DNA from: Helicobacter sp. 11S02629-2
GTDB taxonomy: Bacteria; Campylobacterota; Campylobacteria; Campylobacterales; Helicobacteraceae
Length of the DNA: 64,000 nucleotides
NCBI RefSeq assembly: GCF_002272875.1
Contig: NZ_MLAN01000001.1
Coordinates: forward strand, 62,001 to 126,000
Direction: 5' to 3'
Below, in pieces: positions 37,882-48,023 of the stretch. The notes beneath the pieces were generated by a model, which did not search any database, was not told the origin of the DNA, and saw only the letters and a program-made list of their open reading frames with translations. The translations under genes and the position numbers were made by a program. The stretch's first letter is position 1. Each line of letters opens with the position of its first letter.

Positions 37882-39234
37882 ATGAACAGTTTTGATGTAG
37901 TCATTATAGGCGGCGGTGTTAGTGGGGCTAGCACTTTTTACACGTTAAGCGAGTATTCAGACTTAGATAGCATAGCTATAGTAGAAAAAGAAGCAAAACT
38001 TGCTAGTATCAGTTCTAGCTCTAAAGCAAACTCCCAAACCATACATGATGGATCCATAGAAACAAACTATAAAGTAGAAAAAGCTAGGGTGGTGAAGTTA
38101 GCAGCTGATAAGGTAAAAAACTTTGCCTTAAGAGAGAACTTGCAAAATAAAGTCATATTTAAAAACCAAAAAATGGCTATAGGCGTAGGCGATCATGAGT
38201 GTCAGTTTATACAAGATAGGCACTTTCCTTTTGAAGAAGTTTTCCCGGGACTTAAGCTTTTTACTAAAGAAGATATAAAAAAGCTAGAGCCTAAGGTAAT
38301 TGAAGGCAAAGATGGCAAAGATAGACCAGAAAACGTTATGGCTAGTGGATATGAAGAAGCTTGGTGTGCTATGAATTATGAGCTTTTAACTGAGCACTTC
38401 GCACAAAAAGGCAAGCTTAAAAATCCAAAAAATGAGATATTTTTAAACTTCAAAGTAAAGCAGATAAAAGAAGTTACAGACGGTTTTCAGATAATCGCTG
38501 CTAATGGCGAGTGCTTGCACGCAAAGTTTGTTTTGGTTAATGCTGGAAGCTACTCTTTACCTATAGCACAAAGTATGGGTTATGGCATGGATTTGGGCTG
38601 CTTGCCAGTTGCTGGTAGCTTTTACTTTGTACCAGACTTACTAAAAGGTAAAGTTTATGGTGTGCAAAACCCAAAACTTCCTTTTGCTGCCTTGCATGGC
38701 GACCCAGATGTTGCAATACATGGTAAAACTAGGATAGGGCCAACAGCACTTGCCATGCCAAAACTTGAAAGAAGTAAGCATCTTTTTGGAAAGATAGGCT
38801 GGGAGCTTGTAGACTTAGACTTAAATAAAGAAGCTATAAGCATTATGTTTGATTTATTAAAAGATAAAGAGATAAGGGATTATGTATTTAGAAATATGGC
38901 CTTTGAGCTACCTTTTTCTGGCATAAGGATGTTTTTAAAAGATGCCCAAAAGATAATCCCGACTTTAAGACTAAAAGACCTAACCTACGCTAAAGGTTTT
39001 GGTGAGGTTAGACCTCAAGTGCTTGATAGAAAAAATATGAAGCTTGAACTTGGTGAGAAGAAGATAAAAAGTGGCAAAGGTGTAACTTTTAACATGACCC
39101 CAAGTCCGGGTGCTACATCTTGCCTGCAAAATGCCTTTATAGACAGTCAAGAGATAACTAGCTATCTAAATAAGAAGTTTGATAAGGTTAGATTCTTAGA
39201 AGAGCTAAATCCAGTAGAGTTAGAATCTAAATAG
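37882..39234 (+). CDS. mqo: Malate:quinone oxidoreductase, Helicobacter type
   Basis: A 450-residue membrane-associated FAD enzyme that oxidises malate to oxaloacetate and reduces quinone. It shows the FAD-binding N-terminus [58 protein letters not shown] and [17 protein letters not shown], all as I recall from H. pylori HP0086, which is the Mqo of that species. With fumarase and OOR it completes a quinone-linked TCA branch. Shine-Dalgarno AAGGATGG lies before the ATG, which follows the ABC ATPase gene by nine bases. Confidence 0.94.
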   Translation: MNSFDVVIIGGGVSGASTFYTLSEYSDLDSIAIVEKEAKLASISSSSKANSQTIHDGSIETNYKVEKARVVKLAADKVKNFALRENLQNKVIFKNQKMAIGVGDHECQFIQDRHFPFEEVFPGLKLFTKEDIKKLEPKVIEGKDGKDRPENVMASGYEEAWCAMNYELLTEHFAQKGKLKNPKNEIFLNFKVKQIKEVTDGFQIIAANGECLHAKFVLVNAGSYSLPIAQSMGYGMDLGCLPVAGSFYFVPDLLKGKVYGVQNPKLPFAALHGDPDVAIHGKTRIGPTALAMPKLERSKHLFGKIGWELVDLDLNKEAISIMFDLLKDKEIRDYVFRNMAFELPFSGIRMFLKDAQKIIPTLRLKDLTYAKGFGEVRPQVLDRKNMKLELGEKKIKSGKGVTFNMTPSPGATSCLQNAFIDSQEITSYLNKKFDKVRFLEELNPVELESK

Positions 39235-39240
39235 CCTAGA

Positions 39241-41748
39241 TTGTTTAATATAGATTCTTTAAAAACTCTTTTTGTTTTTTCAAGTGGACGTTCTATGAGT
39301 GCGTTTTATACGCACTTTATAAAAAGCAAGCTTTACAAGCAAGACTTAAGTCTTACTAACTTTAAGCTTTTTGAGTATGAAAACCTAGAGACGACAAATC
39401 TTAACTCCTTCCTTCCTCAAACCGTGCTTTTAGGTGAGTTTTTCAAAAAAGTAGCCTATGCACCCCTTCCAGAGATACCAAAATCTTTAAGAAACTTTTT
39501 GCTAGCAGATGCCTTATATAAGCTTGGGAAGTCAAAAAGTTCTAAGCTATGTGGTTTTGAATATAGCTTTATCTCCTATCTTGAAAACTCCGATGTTTTA
39601 CTAAACTTTTTAGATGAGATAAGAAGTCATAAGCTAAGCCTAAAAGATCTAAAAAATATAGCCTTAAGTGATGTTTATGGAGACTATACTTTACATCTTG
39701 AGATAGTAGAAGAGGTTTATAAAAACTATCAAGAGGCATTAACAAGGCTAAGCCTAAGTGATGGAATCTATGAAGGCTACACACTTCTTACAAGCTATAT
39801 AGATAGTTTTGAAAACTTTCATATAGAGCTAGAAGGCTTTATAACCCCCCTAGAGCTTGAAATCTTACAAAAGATAGCTAGCAAAAAAAATGTATTTTTA
39901 TACTTTGAAACTGATAGATTTAACATAAATCACTTTAAGTTTATACCCCACAAACTAGAAGTCAATTATAAATACGCTTATAATCTTAGAACTACTAAGC
40001 TAGATTCTAAAAAAAGCACTTTAGATACTAGTTTTAAAAACGTAAGTCTTTTTAGTGCAAGTAGTGAAGTTCATCAAGTAGCGTTTTGCCTTGAAGAGGC
40101 TTATAGCTGGTTAAAAGAGATAAAAGAAGAGGGTACTAGTGAAAACGACTATGCGATAATCCTTTGTAATGAAGACTTCACAAGGCACTTAGAAGTCTAT
40201 GATGATGAGAGGATTTTTAACTTTGCTAGGGGGAGGGAGCTAACTAGCACTAAAGCTTTTTTGTACTTTGAAGAGCTTTGTGCTGACTTTTTAAGCTTAG
40301 AAAAAGAAGATGGGCTTTTTAAGCATAAGTTTTACGATAAGGAAGTAAAAGATTCTATCTTTGACTTTAACATTAAGTCTTTAGAAGTTTTATTACAGAA
40401 TCTTTTTGAAGGTGAGATTTTAAAACAAGCTATAGATGTCTTAAGTGAGCTAAACGCACTTTTTAAGATTCTAAAAAATACAAACTTTAATCTACTCTTA
40501 AAAAGATTTATAGATAAGCTTTTAACACTTAGACTAAGTGATGTAAACGGTGGGCCTATAAAAGTTATAGGTGTATTAGAAACTAGAAATATCAAACTCA
40601 AAAAAGCCTTGCTTGTTGACTTTAGCACTAACTTCGTTCCAAATGTAAACTCCCAAGATCTATTTTTAAACTCCCGCTTGAGAGCACTTAATAAGATTCC
40701 AACTATAGAAGATAAGCAAAACCTACAAAAACACCACTATCTTGGAATCTTTCATAATGCAAAAGACCTTAAAGTCTCATTCTTGCAAAACGATGAAAGC
40801 ATGGGCAGCCTTATGCTAGAAGAGCTTGGACTAGAGACTAAAGAAGCAAAAGACCTTAGCTACTTAAACGTATTAGATCTTAATAGTAAAGATAGTCTTA
40901 CTTATATAAAAGATGAGTTTAAGGCCTATAAGTACACACATATAAGTGCTAGTAGCCTAAAGACTTATAAAGACTGCACAAGGAAGTTTTACTATAGATA
41001 TATTGAAGATTTAAGGCAAGAAGCAGGTGAAAGTCTAAAGGCTGGTATAAATATCCACGCTGCACTTGAAGAGTGTTTCTTAGACTTAAAGACTAAAGAT
41101 AACATAGATGCTAAAAAGATAAAAGAGACCCTAGAAAGCAAGCTTGATATAGGCCATTTGGAATCTATAGATGAGTTTGAAACTAAAAAGTATCTTTTTT
41201 TTATGCAAAACTTTTTTACATTGGAAGCAAAGAGATTTCAAGAAGGTATAGAGATCTTAGCACTAGAAAAGGAGTTTTGCGGTAGCTTGCTAGATAAGGA
41301 AGTTAGTGGCAAGATAGATAGGATAGATAGACTTGGCGATACTTTACGTATCATAGATTACAAGCTAAGCAAGAACACTAAGCAAGACCCTTTTCAACTT
41401 GCTTTTTATAGTCTTTGTATAGAGCATTTGGAGTGTTTAAAAGAGTATAAAAACTATAACTTAGAGTTTTACTACTACATACTTTTAGATAGTAAGACGA
41501 CCTATCAAGAAGTGCCAGCTTATGTTATAGAAGCCTACAAAGAGATGATAGTTACGTGCATCAAAGAGTTAGGCACTAAAAATATCCCTATATTTGAAGA
41601 TGAAAAAAGTTGGGAAAGCAATAAGGCACTTAGACTAAAACTAGCTTATGCAGCAAAAGGAAAAGCACCAAAAGATGTTATAACTAATGATGATAAGGGC
41701 TTAAAATCGTGTGATTACTGCGAGTTTCAAGAGCTTTGTGGAATCTAA
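39241..41748 (+). CDS. addB: AddB-like helicase-nuclease subunit (RecB-type nuclease, Fe-S)
   Basis: An 835-residue protein of the AddAB double-strand-break repair complex. The N-terminal part (FVFSSGRSMSAFYTHFI) is a degenerate helicase core lacking a Walker A, as in epsilon-type AddB. The C-terminal part (about 570-835) is a PD-(D/E)XK nuclease: GINIHAALEECF, EKEFCGSLLDKEVSGKIDRID and RIIDYKLSK. Cysteines in YKDCTRKFYYRYI and SCDYCEFQELCGI fit the Fe-S cluster that staples the nuclease. The start is a TTG with no clear ribosome site. It lies six bases after mqo and is convergent with mnmG. Confidence 0.85.
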   Translation: MFNIDSLKTLFVFSSGRSMSAFYTHFIKSKLYKQDLSLTNFKLFEYENLETTNLNSFLPQTVLLGEFFKKVAYAPLPEIPKSLRNFLLADALYKLGKSKSSKLCGFEYSFISYLENSDVLLNFLDEIRSHKLSLKDLKNIALSDVYGDYTLHLEIVEEVYKNYQEALTRLSLSDGIYEGYTLLTSYIDSFENFHIELEGFITPLELEILQKIASKKNVFLYFETDRFNINHFKFIPHKLEVNYKYAYNLRTTKLDSKKSTLDTSFKNVSLFSASSEVHQVAFCLEEAYSWLKEIKEEGTSENDYAIILCNEDFTRHLEVYDDERIFNFARGRELTSTKAFLYFEELCADFLSLEKEDGLFKHKFYDKEVKDSIFDFNIKSLEVLLQNLFEGEILKQAIDVLSELNALFKILKNTNFNLLLKRFIDKLLTLRLSDVNGGPIKVIGVLETRNIKLKKALLVDFSTNFVPNVNSQDLFLNSRLRALNKIPTIEDKQNLQKHHYLGIFHNAKDLKVSFLQNDESMGSLMLEELGLETKEAKDLSYLNVLDLNSKDSLTYIKDEFKAYKYTHISASSLKTYKDCTRKFYYRYIEDLRQEAGESLKAGINIHAALEECFLDLKTKDNIDAKKIKETLESKLDIGHLESIDEFETKKYLFFMQNFFTLEAKRFQEGIEILALEKEFCGSLLDKEVSGKIDRIDRLGDTLRIIDYKLSKNTKQDPFQLAFYSLCIEHLECLKEYKNYNLEFYYYILLDSKTTYQEVPAYVIEAYKEMIVTCIKELGTKNIPIFEDEKSWESNKALRLKLAYAAKGKAPKDVITNDDKGLKSCDYCEFQELCGI

Positions 41749-41755
41749 GATTCCA
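41739..41755. terminator. Inverted pair of GGAATCT/AGATTCC motifs at the addB-mnmG convergence
   Basis: Eight-bp arms TGGAATCT/AGATTCCA separated by one base span the addB stop codon (GGA ATC TAA). It lies between convergent addB and mnmG, so it could act on both, though the stem is short. It is another gene-end inverted pair of the over-represented motif. Confidence 0.4.
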
Positions 41756-41766
41756 TCACTTAAGTC

Positions 41767-43737
41767 TTAGTTAGCACTTTTATGCTTTATAGTTATATAA
41801 AGCTCTAGCACTTCTATATCAGCTGGGGTTATACCGCTTATAAGGCTTGCTTCTTTTAGGGTAGTAGGTCTAGCTTCACTTAGCTTTTGCCTTGCTTCAA
41901 GCCCTAAAGATGATATCCCTTCAAACCTAAAGTCGCTTGGAATCTTAAGCTTTAAAGTCTTTTCACTCCTTGCGATAAGGGCGACTTGTTTTTGTATATA
42001 GCTATCATACTTTGCAAAAATCTGAAGTTGTTCTAAAGTGCGATTACTAAGCTGTTTAAAGGCGGGGTTAAGCAGTTTTAGTTTTTCTAAACTCATAGAA
42101 TCTCGCTTCATAACTTGACCTAGTATAGTCTTATTGGCTATTGGTTCTTCGCCTATAGAATCTAAAAACTGCAAAGTCTCTTTGCTAGGAGTTATGGTCT
42201 CATTTACAAGATAGACGTTAGCCTCATAGTCACTCTCATCTTGCTTAAGTCTATCTAGTATCTTTTCATCTAAAAGCTTAAGCTTAAAGGCTACTTCTTT
42301 CATCCTAAAGCAAGCGTTATCTTCTCTTAAAAGCAGTCTATGCTCAGCCCTTGAAGTAAAAACACGGTAAGGCTCATTAGTCCCTTTAGTCACAAGGTCA
42401 TCTATCATAACTCCTATGTAGCCCTCACTTCGCGTAAAGATGACCTCTTTAAGAGGAAAGCTTTTTGTCTGCAAGGATAAGCTTGCATTAAGTCCAGCCA
42501 TAAGACCCTGGGCTGCTGCTTCTTCATAGCCTGTTGTGCCATTTATCTGACCGGCAAGATAGAGGTTTTTTACTATCTTAGATTCTAAAGTGTGCTTTAA
42601 GTTTAAAGGCTGTGAGAAGTCATACTCTATAGCGTAGCCAAAGCGAGTGATGTGGGCGTTTTTAAGACCGGGCAAAGAGGCGATTATCTCTTCTTGGACA
42701 TCATAAGGCAAGCTAGTGCTAAGACCGTTTATATAGTACTCACTTGCATTGATAGTCTGAGGCTCTATAAAAAGCTGATGACGCTCTTTTTCCCTAAAGC
42801 GGTTTATCTTATCTTCTATGCTTGGGCAGTATCTTGGGCCTACTCCTTCTATCTGACCGGTAAAAAGTGGGGCACGATGGAAGTTTGATTCTATAAGCTT
42901 GTGGGTTGTCTCATTAGTATAAGTTACATAACAAGGAAGTGAGATTGGAGAAAATTTAGAATCTACTATACGTTTTTTAAGTAGGCTATCTATAAAAGCA
43001 TTTAAACTATCACTATTACCATCTAGCTTAATACCTTCAAGCAGGGCTCCTAGACGCAAGCTAAAAAATGGCGTGACTTCATCACCGTGGTGTTGTTCTA
43101 AGCCAGATTTATCTATACTGCTGCCTAAGATTCTAGGGCAAGTGCCAGTTTTAAGGCGAGATAGGGGGATGCCTAGCTTTTTAAGGCTATCACTTAGGGC
43201 GTTACTTGCACCTTCTCCAGCCCTACCATTACTTGATTTATTCTCTCCTATATGGATTAATCCTTTTAAAAAAGTCCCTGAAGTTATGATAACTTTTTGT
43301 GCAAGGTAGCTCTTTTGCAAGGCTGTTTTTACTCCATAAGCAGTGCCATCTTTTTCTAAGACTTCTATGACTTCACCTTGGGTTATAAAAAGATTAGGAG
43401 TTTTACAAAGTATATCTCTTGCGGTAGCTTTATATATATCCATATCGATTTGTGCCCTTGTGCCACGCACAGCTGGCCCCTTGCTTGCATTTAAGATTCT
43501 ATATTGCAAGCCACTTATATCAGTTATGATGCCCATTAGTCCACCTAAAGCATCTACTTCTTTTACAAGATGGCCTTTACCAAGCCCTCCAATTGCCGGG
43601 TTACAGCTAGCTAGGGCTATATTATCTATTAGCTGGGTTATTAAAAGTGTTTTAGCACCAAGTTTAGCACTCATAAAGCTAGCTTCAACACCGGCGTGAC
43701 CACCGCCAACTACTATTACATCATATTCATTAGACAT
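41767..43737 (-). CDS. mnmG: tRNA uridine 5-carboxymethylaminomethyl modification enzyme MnmG (GidA)
   Basis: A 656-residue FAD protein that, with MnmE, modifies U34 of several tRNAs. It shows the N-terminal FAD motif [44 protein letters not shown], and the GidA signature [15 protein letters not shown] and [17 protein letters not shown], with a normal C-terminal domain ending [11 protein letters not shown]. The length is slightly above the usual 620-630. It lies downstream of glnA, with a terminator between them. Confidence 0.97.
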   Translation of the reverse strand: MSNEYDVIVVGGGHAGVEASFMSAKLGAKTLLITQLIDNIALASCNPAIGGLGKGHLVKEVDALGGLMGIITDISGLQYRILNASKGPAVRGTRAQIDMDIYKATARDILCKTPNLFITQGEVIEVLEKDGTAYGVKTALQKSYLAQKVIITSGTFLKGLIHIGENKSSNGRAGEGASNALSDSLKKLGIPLSRLKTGTCPRILGSSIDKSGLEQHHGDEVTPFFSLRLGALLEGIKLDGNSDSLNAFIDSLLKKRIVDSKFSPISLPCYVTYTNETTHKLIESNFHRAPLFTGQIEGVGPRYCPSIEDKINRFREKERHQLFIEPQTINASEYYINGLSTSLPYDVQEEIIASLPGLKNAHITRFGYAIEYDFSQPLNLKHTLESKIVKNLYLAGQINGTTGYEEAAAQGLMAGLNASLSLQTKSFPLKEVIFTRSEGYIGVMIDDLVTKGTNEPYRVFTSRAEHRLLLREDNACFRMKEVAFKLKLLDEKILDRLKQDESDYEANVYLVNETITPSKETLQFLDSIGEEPIANKTILGQVMKRDSMSLEKLKLLNPAFKQLSNRTLEQLQIFAKYDSYIQKQVALIARSEKTLKLKIPSDFRFEGISSLGLEARQKLSEARPTTLKEASLISGITPADIEVLELYITIKHKSAN

Positions 43738-43818
43738 TATTTACCTTTAATAGTGAAGAAAACAAAGAAGCAAAATTATAGACTGGATAGTCAAAAAAGG
43801 CAAAGAAGAAGGGGGTTG

Positions 43819-43852
43819 CTTTTAGATTCTACAAAACTATAGAATCTAAAAG
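43819..43852 (-). terminator. Terminator after glnA built from inverted AGATTCT/AGAATCT motifs
   Basis: Perfect 13-bp arms CTTTTAGATTCTA and complement enclose an eight-base loop, eight bases past the glnA stop on the minus strand. Each arm contains one copy of the over-represented heptamer. No long T-run follows on the minus strand. Confidence 0.7.
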
Positions 43853-43860
43853 TGCTTAAA

Positions 43861-45297
43861 CTAGCAGCTATAAGTGCTTATGAACTCAAAAGGATGAGGC
43901 CTAGCTTCCCAAGGCCAGATCTCAGATTCAAACTTATAGTCTTTATAGCTTTGTATAAACTCTTCAGTAAAAACTTCTCCTACTTTTAAAAAGGCTCTAT
44001 CAGCAAGCATCTCTTCCATAGCACTTCTTAGAGTGTGAGGGAGTTGCTTTATGCCTTTTTCTCTTATCTCATCAAGACTTAGTTCAAAAAGGTTTATATC
44101 CATAGGTTTGCCCGGGTCGACTTTATTAGCTATACCATCAAGTCCTGCCATAAGCAAGCTAGCAAAGGTAAGATAAGGGTTGCTTGAACTATCTGGGAAT
44201 CTAAACTCCATGCGTTTAGCTTTCTCGCCTTGATTATAAGGGATCCTTACGCTTGCACTTCTGTTTTGTGCTGAGTAAGTAAGTATGCTTGGTGCTTCAA
44301 AGCCCGGTATTAGACGCTTATAAGAGTTAGTAGAAGCATTAGTAAAAGCCGCCAAACTTCTAGCGTGTTTTAAAACTCCACCTAAGAAGTATAAGGCAGT
44401 ATCACTTAGCCCTTGGTACTTATCACCAGCAAAGAGATTTTTTCCATCTTTCCAAATACTTGCATGTACGTGCATACCACTTCCATTATCTCCATAAAGT
44501 GGCTTAGGCATGAAGGTTGCAGTTTTACCATTTAAGTGTGCTACCATCTTTATAACGTATTTTAGTTTTTGAACGTTATCAGCAGCTTCTAGTAAGTCGC
44601 CAAACTTCACACCTATCTCACACTGTGCTTGACCTACTTCGTGGTGGTTTATAAAAGTATCTAGTCCTACTTGATTAAGCACTTTTACCATCTCAGCTCT
44701 TATATCAACCATGGAATCAGTTGGCGCTACTGGGAAGTAACCGCCTTTAGTACCTGGTCTATGACCTATGTTTTGAGAGCCATTTATACTTTTATCTCTA
44801 TTCCACTCGCCTTCTTCTGTATCTATCTCATAGTACTGGCAGTTTATAGAATCTCTAATCTTTATATCATCAAAGACAAAGAACTCATTTTCCGCACCAA
44901 AGTAGGCAACATCACCAACGCCAGCTTTACTTAGATGCTCCATAGCTTTTTTAGCCATACTTCTAGGGCACTTTTCATAAGGCTGATTTTTATATATATC
45001 CCATATGTCACAAAATACCACTACTGTAGAATCTGCAGTAAAAGGATCCATAAAGTATCTTACTGGATCAGGGATAAGTATCATGTCAGATTTATTGATA
45101 GGTTGCCAAGCTGGAAGACTTGAAGCATCAAATGGAAGACCATTAAAGCTAGCTTCATCAATCGCACTCATAGAAAAGCTTACATGATGCCAAGTGCCTT
45201 TAATATCTGTAAAACGGAAATCTACAAACTCAACTTCGTTTTCCTTACAAAATTCAAAAAATTCTTTTACCAGTAAACTTTTTGTATCGTTTTTCAC
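43861..45297 (-). CDS. glnA: Glutamine synthetase type I, adenylylation tyrosine replaced by Phe
   Basis: A 478-residue enzyme making glutamine from glutamate, ammonia and ATP. It shows [14 protein letters not shown]-type, [43 protein letters not shown] and [10 protein letters not shown] motifs, that is, all metal and substrate sites. The region that in E. coli holds the adenylylated tyrosine (NLYDLPPEE) reads NLFELSLDE, with F404, so adenylyl control should be absent, as described for H. pylori. The start is GTG, eight bases after AAAGGAG. Confidence 0.97.
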   Translation of the reverse strand: MKNDTKSLLVKEFFEFCKENEVEFVDFRFTDIKGTWHHVSFSMSAIDEASFNGLPFDASSLPAWQPINKSDMILIPDPVRYFMDPFTADSTVVVFCDIWDIYKNQPYEKCPRSMAKKAMEHLSKAGVGDVAYFGAENEFFVFDDIKIRDSINCQYYEIDTEEGEWNRDKSINGSQNIGHRPGTKGGYFPVAPTDSMVDIRAEMVKVLNQVGLDTFINHHEVGQAQCEIGVKFGDLLEAADNVQKLKYVIKMVAHLNGKTATFMPKPLYGDNGSGMHVHASIWKDGKNLFAGDKYQGLSDTALYFLGGVLKHARSLAAFTNASTNSYKRLIPGFEAPSILTYSAQNRSASVRIPYNQGEKAKRMEFRFPDSSSNPYLTFASLLMAGLDGIANKVDPGKPMDINLFELSLDEIREKGIKQLPHTLRSAMEEMLADRAFLKVGEVFTEEFIQSYKDYKFESEIWPWEARPHPFEFISTYSC

Positions 45298-45336
45298 TGT
45301 GTCTCCTTTAGGCTGAAATATTCTAGATAATAAGGA

Positions 45337-45345
45337 AGTATAGCA
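45337..45345 (-). promoter_or_regulatory. Extended -10 promoter element for glnA
   Basis: On the minus strand TGCTATACT (extended -10) lies about 40 bases before the glnA GTG, a good sigma-70 match. The -35 is not clear. Confidence 0.55.
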
Positions 45346-45457
45346 AATGGATATATTTTATTAGGCCTCATGTACCCTTTTTTACTTTTATCTACATCTA
45401 AAAATATGACTGTCACTGTTATATATTGTAAATGTGTAGTTTTTAAAGAAGTATTAA

Positions 45458-45530
45458 GTTACTTTGTAACAAAATGACCACAGCGGAGTGAAAAATTTAA
45501 GAGTGTAGGTTTTGTTACTATTTTCGCAAC
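45458..45530. promoter_or_regulatory. Inverted repeats GTTAC/GTAAC between glnA and sucC, possible operator
   Basis: Site 1 (45458-45470) is GTTACTTTGTAAC, an inverted repeat of five bases around three. Site 2 (45514-45530) is GTTAC-N7-GCAAC. In addition GTAACAAAA (45466-45474) and TTTTGTTAC (45510-45518) form a perfect 9-bp inverted pair 35 bases apart. The sites lie just upstream of the sucC promoter and about 115 bases beyond the glnA -10. The factor is unknown. The remaining part of 45298-45602 holds promoters only. Confidence 0.45.
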
Positions 45531-45558
45531 TTTAAGCGTGTATATTTAGACCTATAAT
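45531..45558 (+). promoter_or_regulatory. Probable promoter of the sucCD-oorDABC operon
   Basis: TATAAT at 45553-45558 is a perfect -10. TTTAAG at 45531-45536, 16 bases upstream, is a weak -35. Transcription would start about 38 bases before the sucC ATG. Confidence 0.6.
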
Positions 45559-45602
45559 TTTAAGCGTAAGCTTTGCATCTCTCACATAGACTAGGAGACT
45601 TA

Positions 45603-46772
45603 ATGAATATACACGAGTACCAAGGTAAAACAATATTAAAAAAATATGGCGTAGAAGTTCCAAGAGGAGAAGTTGCTTTTAATGTAGAAGAAGCTAAAGA
45701 AGCAGCTAGAAGACTTGGTGGGGATTTATGGGTTGTAAAAGCTCAAATCCATGCTGGTGGAAGAGGTAAGGCTGGTGGTGTAAAGATAGCTAAGTCAGTT
45801 GATGATGTTGGCAGTTTAGCACATGAGATGCTAGGTAAGGTTTTAGTTACTCATCAAACTGGTCCAGAAGGCAAAAAGATAGGCAAAGTCTATATAGAAG
45901 AAGGCTTGCCTATGCAAAATGCAAAAGAGTTTTATATAGCTATAGTGTTAGATAGAACTTTAGAGATGCCTATCTTTATAGCTAGTACTGAAGGCGGTAT
46001 GGAGATAGAAGAGGTTGCAGAAAAAAATCCAGAAAAGATAATAAAAGTACCTGTAGATCCAACTATAGGTTTTAGAAACTTTCACGCCTTAGAGCTTGCT
46101 TTAGGCTTAAAGATAGCAAAAGAGCACCAAGGTCACTTTGCAGAATTTGCCAGAGGACTATATAACGTATTTATAGGTGAAGACGCAGAGCAAGTAGAGA
46201 TAAACCCTATGGTTTTTACAGATGATCATAGATTTGTAGCACTAGATGCAAAACTAGGCTTTGATAATAATGCACTTTATAGACATAGAGATATTTTAGA
46301 AATGAGAGACTTAAGCGAGGAAGAACCAAGTGAAGTTGAAGCTGGAAAGTATGGCTTAAGTTATGTAAAACTTGATGGAAATGTAGGCTGCATGGTTAAT
46401 GGCGCTGGTCTTGCTATGGCTACTATGGATATTATTAAGTATGAAGGCGGTCAGCCTGCTAACTTCTTAGACGTGGGTGGTGGCGCTAGTCCTGAGACAG
46501 TTGCAAAAGGCTTTGAGATAATCTTGGAAGATAAAAACGTTAAGGCTATATTTGTAAATATATTTGGCGGGATAGTAAGATGCGACAGAGTTGCAAATGG
46601 AATCTTAGAAGCCACTAAGCTTACAAAAGTTGAAGTTCCTATCGTTGTAAGACTTGATGGGACTAATGCTAAAGAGGCCGCTACGATATTAGCTAAGGCT
46701 AATATAAAAAATCTAATCGTGGCTAGTGACTTAAGAGATGGCGCTAAAAAAGCAATAAACGCAATAAAATAA
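45603..46772 (+). CDS. sucC: Succinyl-CoA synthetase beta subunit (ADP-forming)
   Basis: A 389-residue subunit with an ATP-grasp domain. It converts succinyl-CoA plus ADP to succinate plus ATP. The ATG at 45603 follows AGGAGACTTA and gives the standard N-terminus [20 protein letters not shown]. An upstream in-frame start at 45573 has no such support. Family motifs: [39 protein letters not shown] and [16 protein letters not shown]. It is the first gene of sucCD-oorDABC, the order known in C. jejuni. H. pylori lacks sucCD. Confidence 0.97.
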   Translation: MNIHEYQGKTILKKYGVEVPRGEVAFNVEEAKEAARRLGGDLWVVKAQIHAGGRGKAGGVKIAKSVDDVGSLAHEMLGKVLVTHQTGPEGKKIGKVYIEEGLPMQNAKEFYIAIVLDRTLEMPIFIASTEGGMEIEEVAEKNPEKIIKVPVDPTIGFRNFHALELALGLKIAKEHQGHFAEFARGLYNVFIGEDAEQVEINPMVFTDDHRFVALDAKLGFDNNALYRHRDILEMRDLSEEEPSEVEAGKYGLSYVKLDGNVGCMVNGAGLAMATMDIIKYEGGQPANFLDVGGGASPETVAKGFEIILEDKNVKAIFVNIFGGIVRCDRVANGILEATKLTKVEVPIVVRLDGTNAKEAATILAKANIKNLIVASDLRDGAKKAINAIK

Positions 46773-46791
46773 AATCTTCAAAAGGCGATTG

Positions 46792-47667
46792 ATGAGCATA
46801 TTAGTAAATAAAAATACAAAAATTATAGTACAGGGCTTTACAGGTAAAGAAGGAAGTTTCCATAGTGAGCAGTGCATTGCCTATGGAAGTAATATAGTAG
46901 GTGGTGTTACTCCAAACAAAGGTGGCACTACTCACTTAGATAAGCCAGTTTTCAACACAGTAAAAGAAGCAGTTAGTAAGACTGGAGCTACAGTAAGTAT
47001 GATATTTGTCCCACCAGCTTTTGTGGCGGATGCCATTATGGAAGCGGCAAATGGCGGGATTAAGCTAGCAGTTGTTATAACTGAAGGTGCACCAGTTAGA
47101 GATATCATGTTTGCTAAGATGTATGCTAAAAAGCAAGGCATGGATATGCTTGGGCCAAACTGCCCAGGTATCATTACTAGTGAAGAGTGCAAGATAGGGA
47201 TTATGCCGGGCTTTATTTTCAAAAAAGGTCCTAAAAATATAGGTCTTATATCAAAGTCTGGGACTTTAACTTATGAAAGTGCTAACCAACTAGTGACTAA
47301 TGGACTAGGTATATCTACTGCTGTAGGTATAGGTGGAGATCCAATAATAGGTCTAAGTTATAAGCAACTACTACCACTTTTTGAACAAGATCCAGATACA
47401 AAAGCTATGGTTATGATAGGTGAGATAGGTGGAAGCCTAGAGATAGAAGCAGCTGAGTTTATAAAAGCTAATATTAAAAAGCCAGTAGTTGCCTTTATAG
47501 CTGGAGCCACAGCACCTAAAGGAAAAAGGATGGGGCACGCTGGAGCTATAGTTAGTGGTGGTAAAGGAACAGCTAAAGAAAAGATAGAAGCACTAAGAAG
47601 TGCAGGAGTGCATGTCGCAGAAAGTCCTGCAGAGATTGGCACTAAGATGTTAGAGATTTTAAAGTAA
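46792..47667 (+). CDS. sucD: Succinyl-CoA synthetase alpha subunit
   Basis: A 291-residue CoA-binding subunit carrying the phospho-histidine. It shows the CoA domain [37 protein letters not shown], and the active-site His in [19 protein letters not shown] use the ATG at 46792 rather than the TTG one codon upstream, since AAAGG lies at good distance. It is 19 bases from sucC and 30 before oorD, so co-transcribed. Confidence 0.97.
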   Translation: MSILVNKNTKIIVQGFTGKEGSFHSEQCIAYGSNIVGGVTPNKGGTTHLDKPVFNTVKEAVSKTGATVSMIFVPPAFVADAIMEAANGGIKLAVVITEGAPVRDIMFAKMYAKKQGMDMLGPNCPGIITSEECKIGIMPGFIFKKGPKNIGLISKSGTLTYESANQLVTNGLGISTAVGIGGDPIIGLSYKQLLPLFEQDPDTKAMVMIGEIGGSLEIEAAEFIKANIKKPVVAFIAGATAPKGKRMGHAGAIVSGGKGTAKEKIEALRSAGVHVAESPAEIGTKMLEILK

Positions 47668-47697
47668 CCCAAAAACCCAAAAATTAAAGGATAGACA

Positions 47698-48009
47698 ATG
47701 TCTGCAGCGATTCCAGAAAACACGCCCGTATGGGTTAATGAAGCAAGATGCAAAGCTTGCGATATATGCGTATCAAGGTGCCCAGCGGGTGTGCTTGCCA
47801 TGGTGCTAGATCCACATAAAGTATTAGATAAGATAGTAAAAGTATTACACCCTGAAAGCTGTATAGGATGCATGGAGTGCGAGTTGCACTGCCCTGACTT
47901 TGCTATATCAGTAGCAGATAGAAAGCAGTTTAAGTTCGCCAAAACTAGCAAGGAAGCTCAAGAAAGAGCAGAGCGAATTAAAGCAAATCACTTTATGACA
48001 ATAGAATAA
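47698..48009 (+). CDS. oorD: 2-oxoglutarate:acceptor oxidoreductase delta subunit (2[4Fe-4S] ferredoxin-like)
   Basis: A 103-residue electron-transfer subunit. It has two 4Fe-4S motifs: CKACDICVSRCPAG and CIGCMECELHCPD. It passes electrons from the OOR core to the acceptor (ferredoxin or flavodoxin, and in C. jejuni also linked to complex I through flavodoxin). Shine-Dalgarno AAAGGATAG precedes the ATG. Confidence 0.95.
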   Translation: MSAAIPENTPVWVNEARCKACDICVSRCPAGVLAMVLDPHKVLDKIVKVLHPESCIGCMECELHCPDFAISVADRKQFKFAKTSKEAQERAERIKANHFMTIE

Positions 48010-48023
48010 TTAGAGGAAGACTA

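Noticed and set aside
44671-45187. Open frames of 60-87 codons antisense to glnA
   Set aside because: They mirror the conserved glnA coding sequence and show no start signals.
47358-47951. 197-codon open frame antisense to sucD and oorD
   Set aside because: Its sequence is a codon-bias shadow of the conserved sucD gene, with no ribosome site and no protein-family signal.
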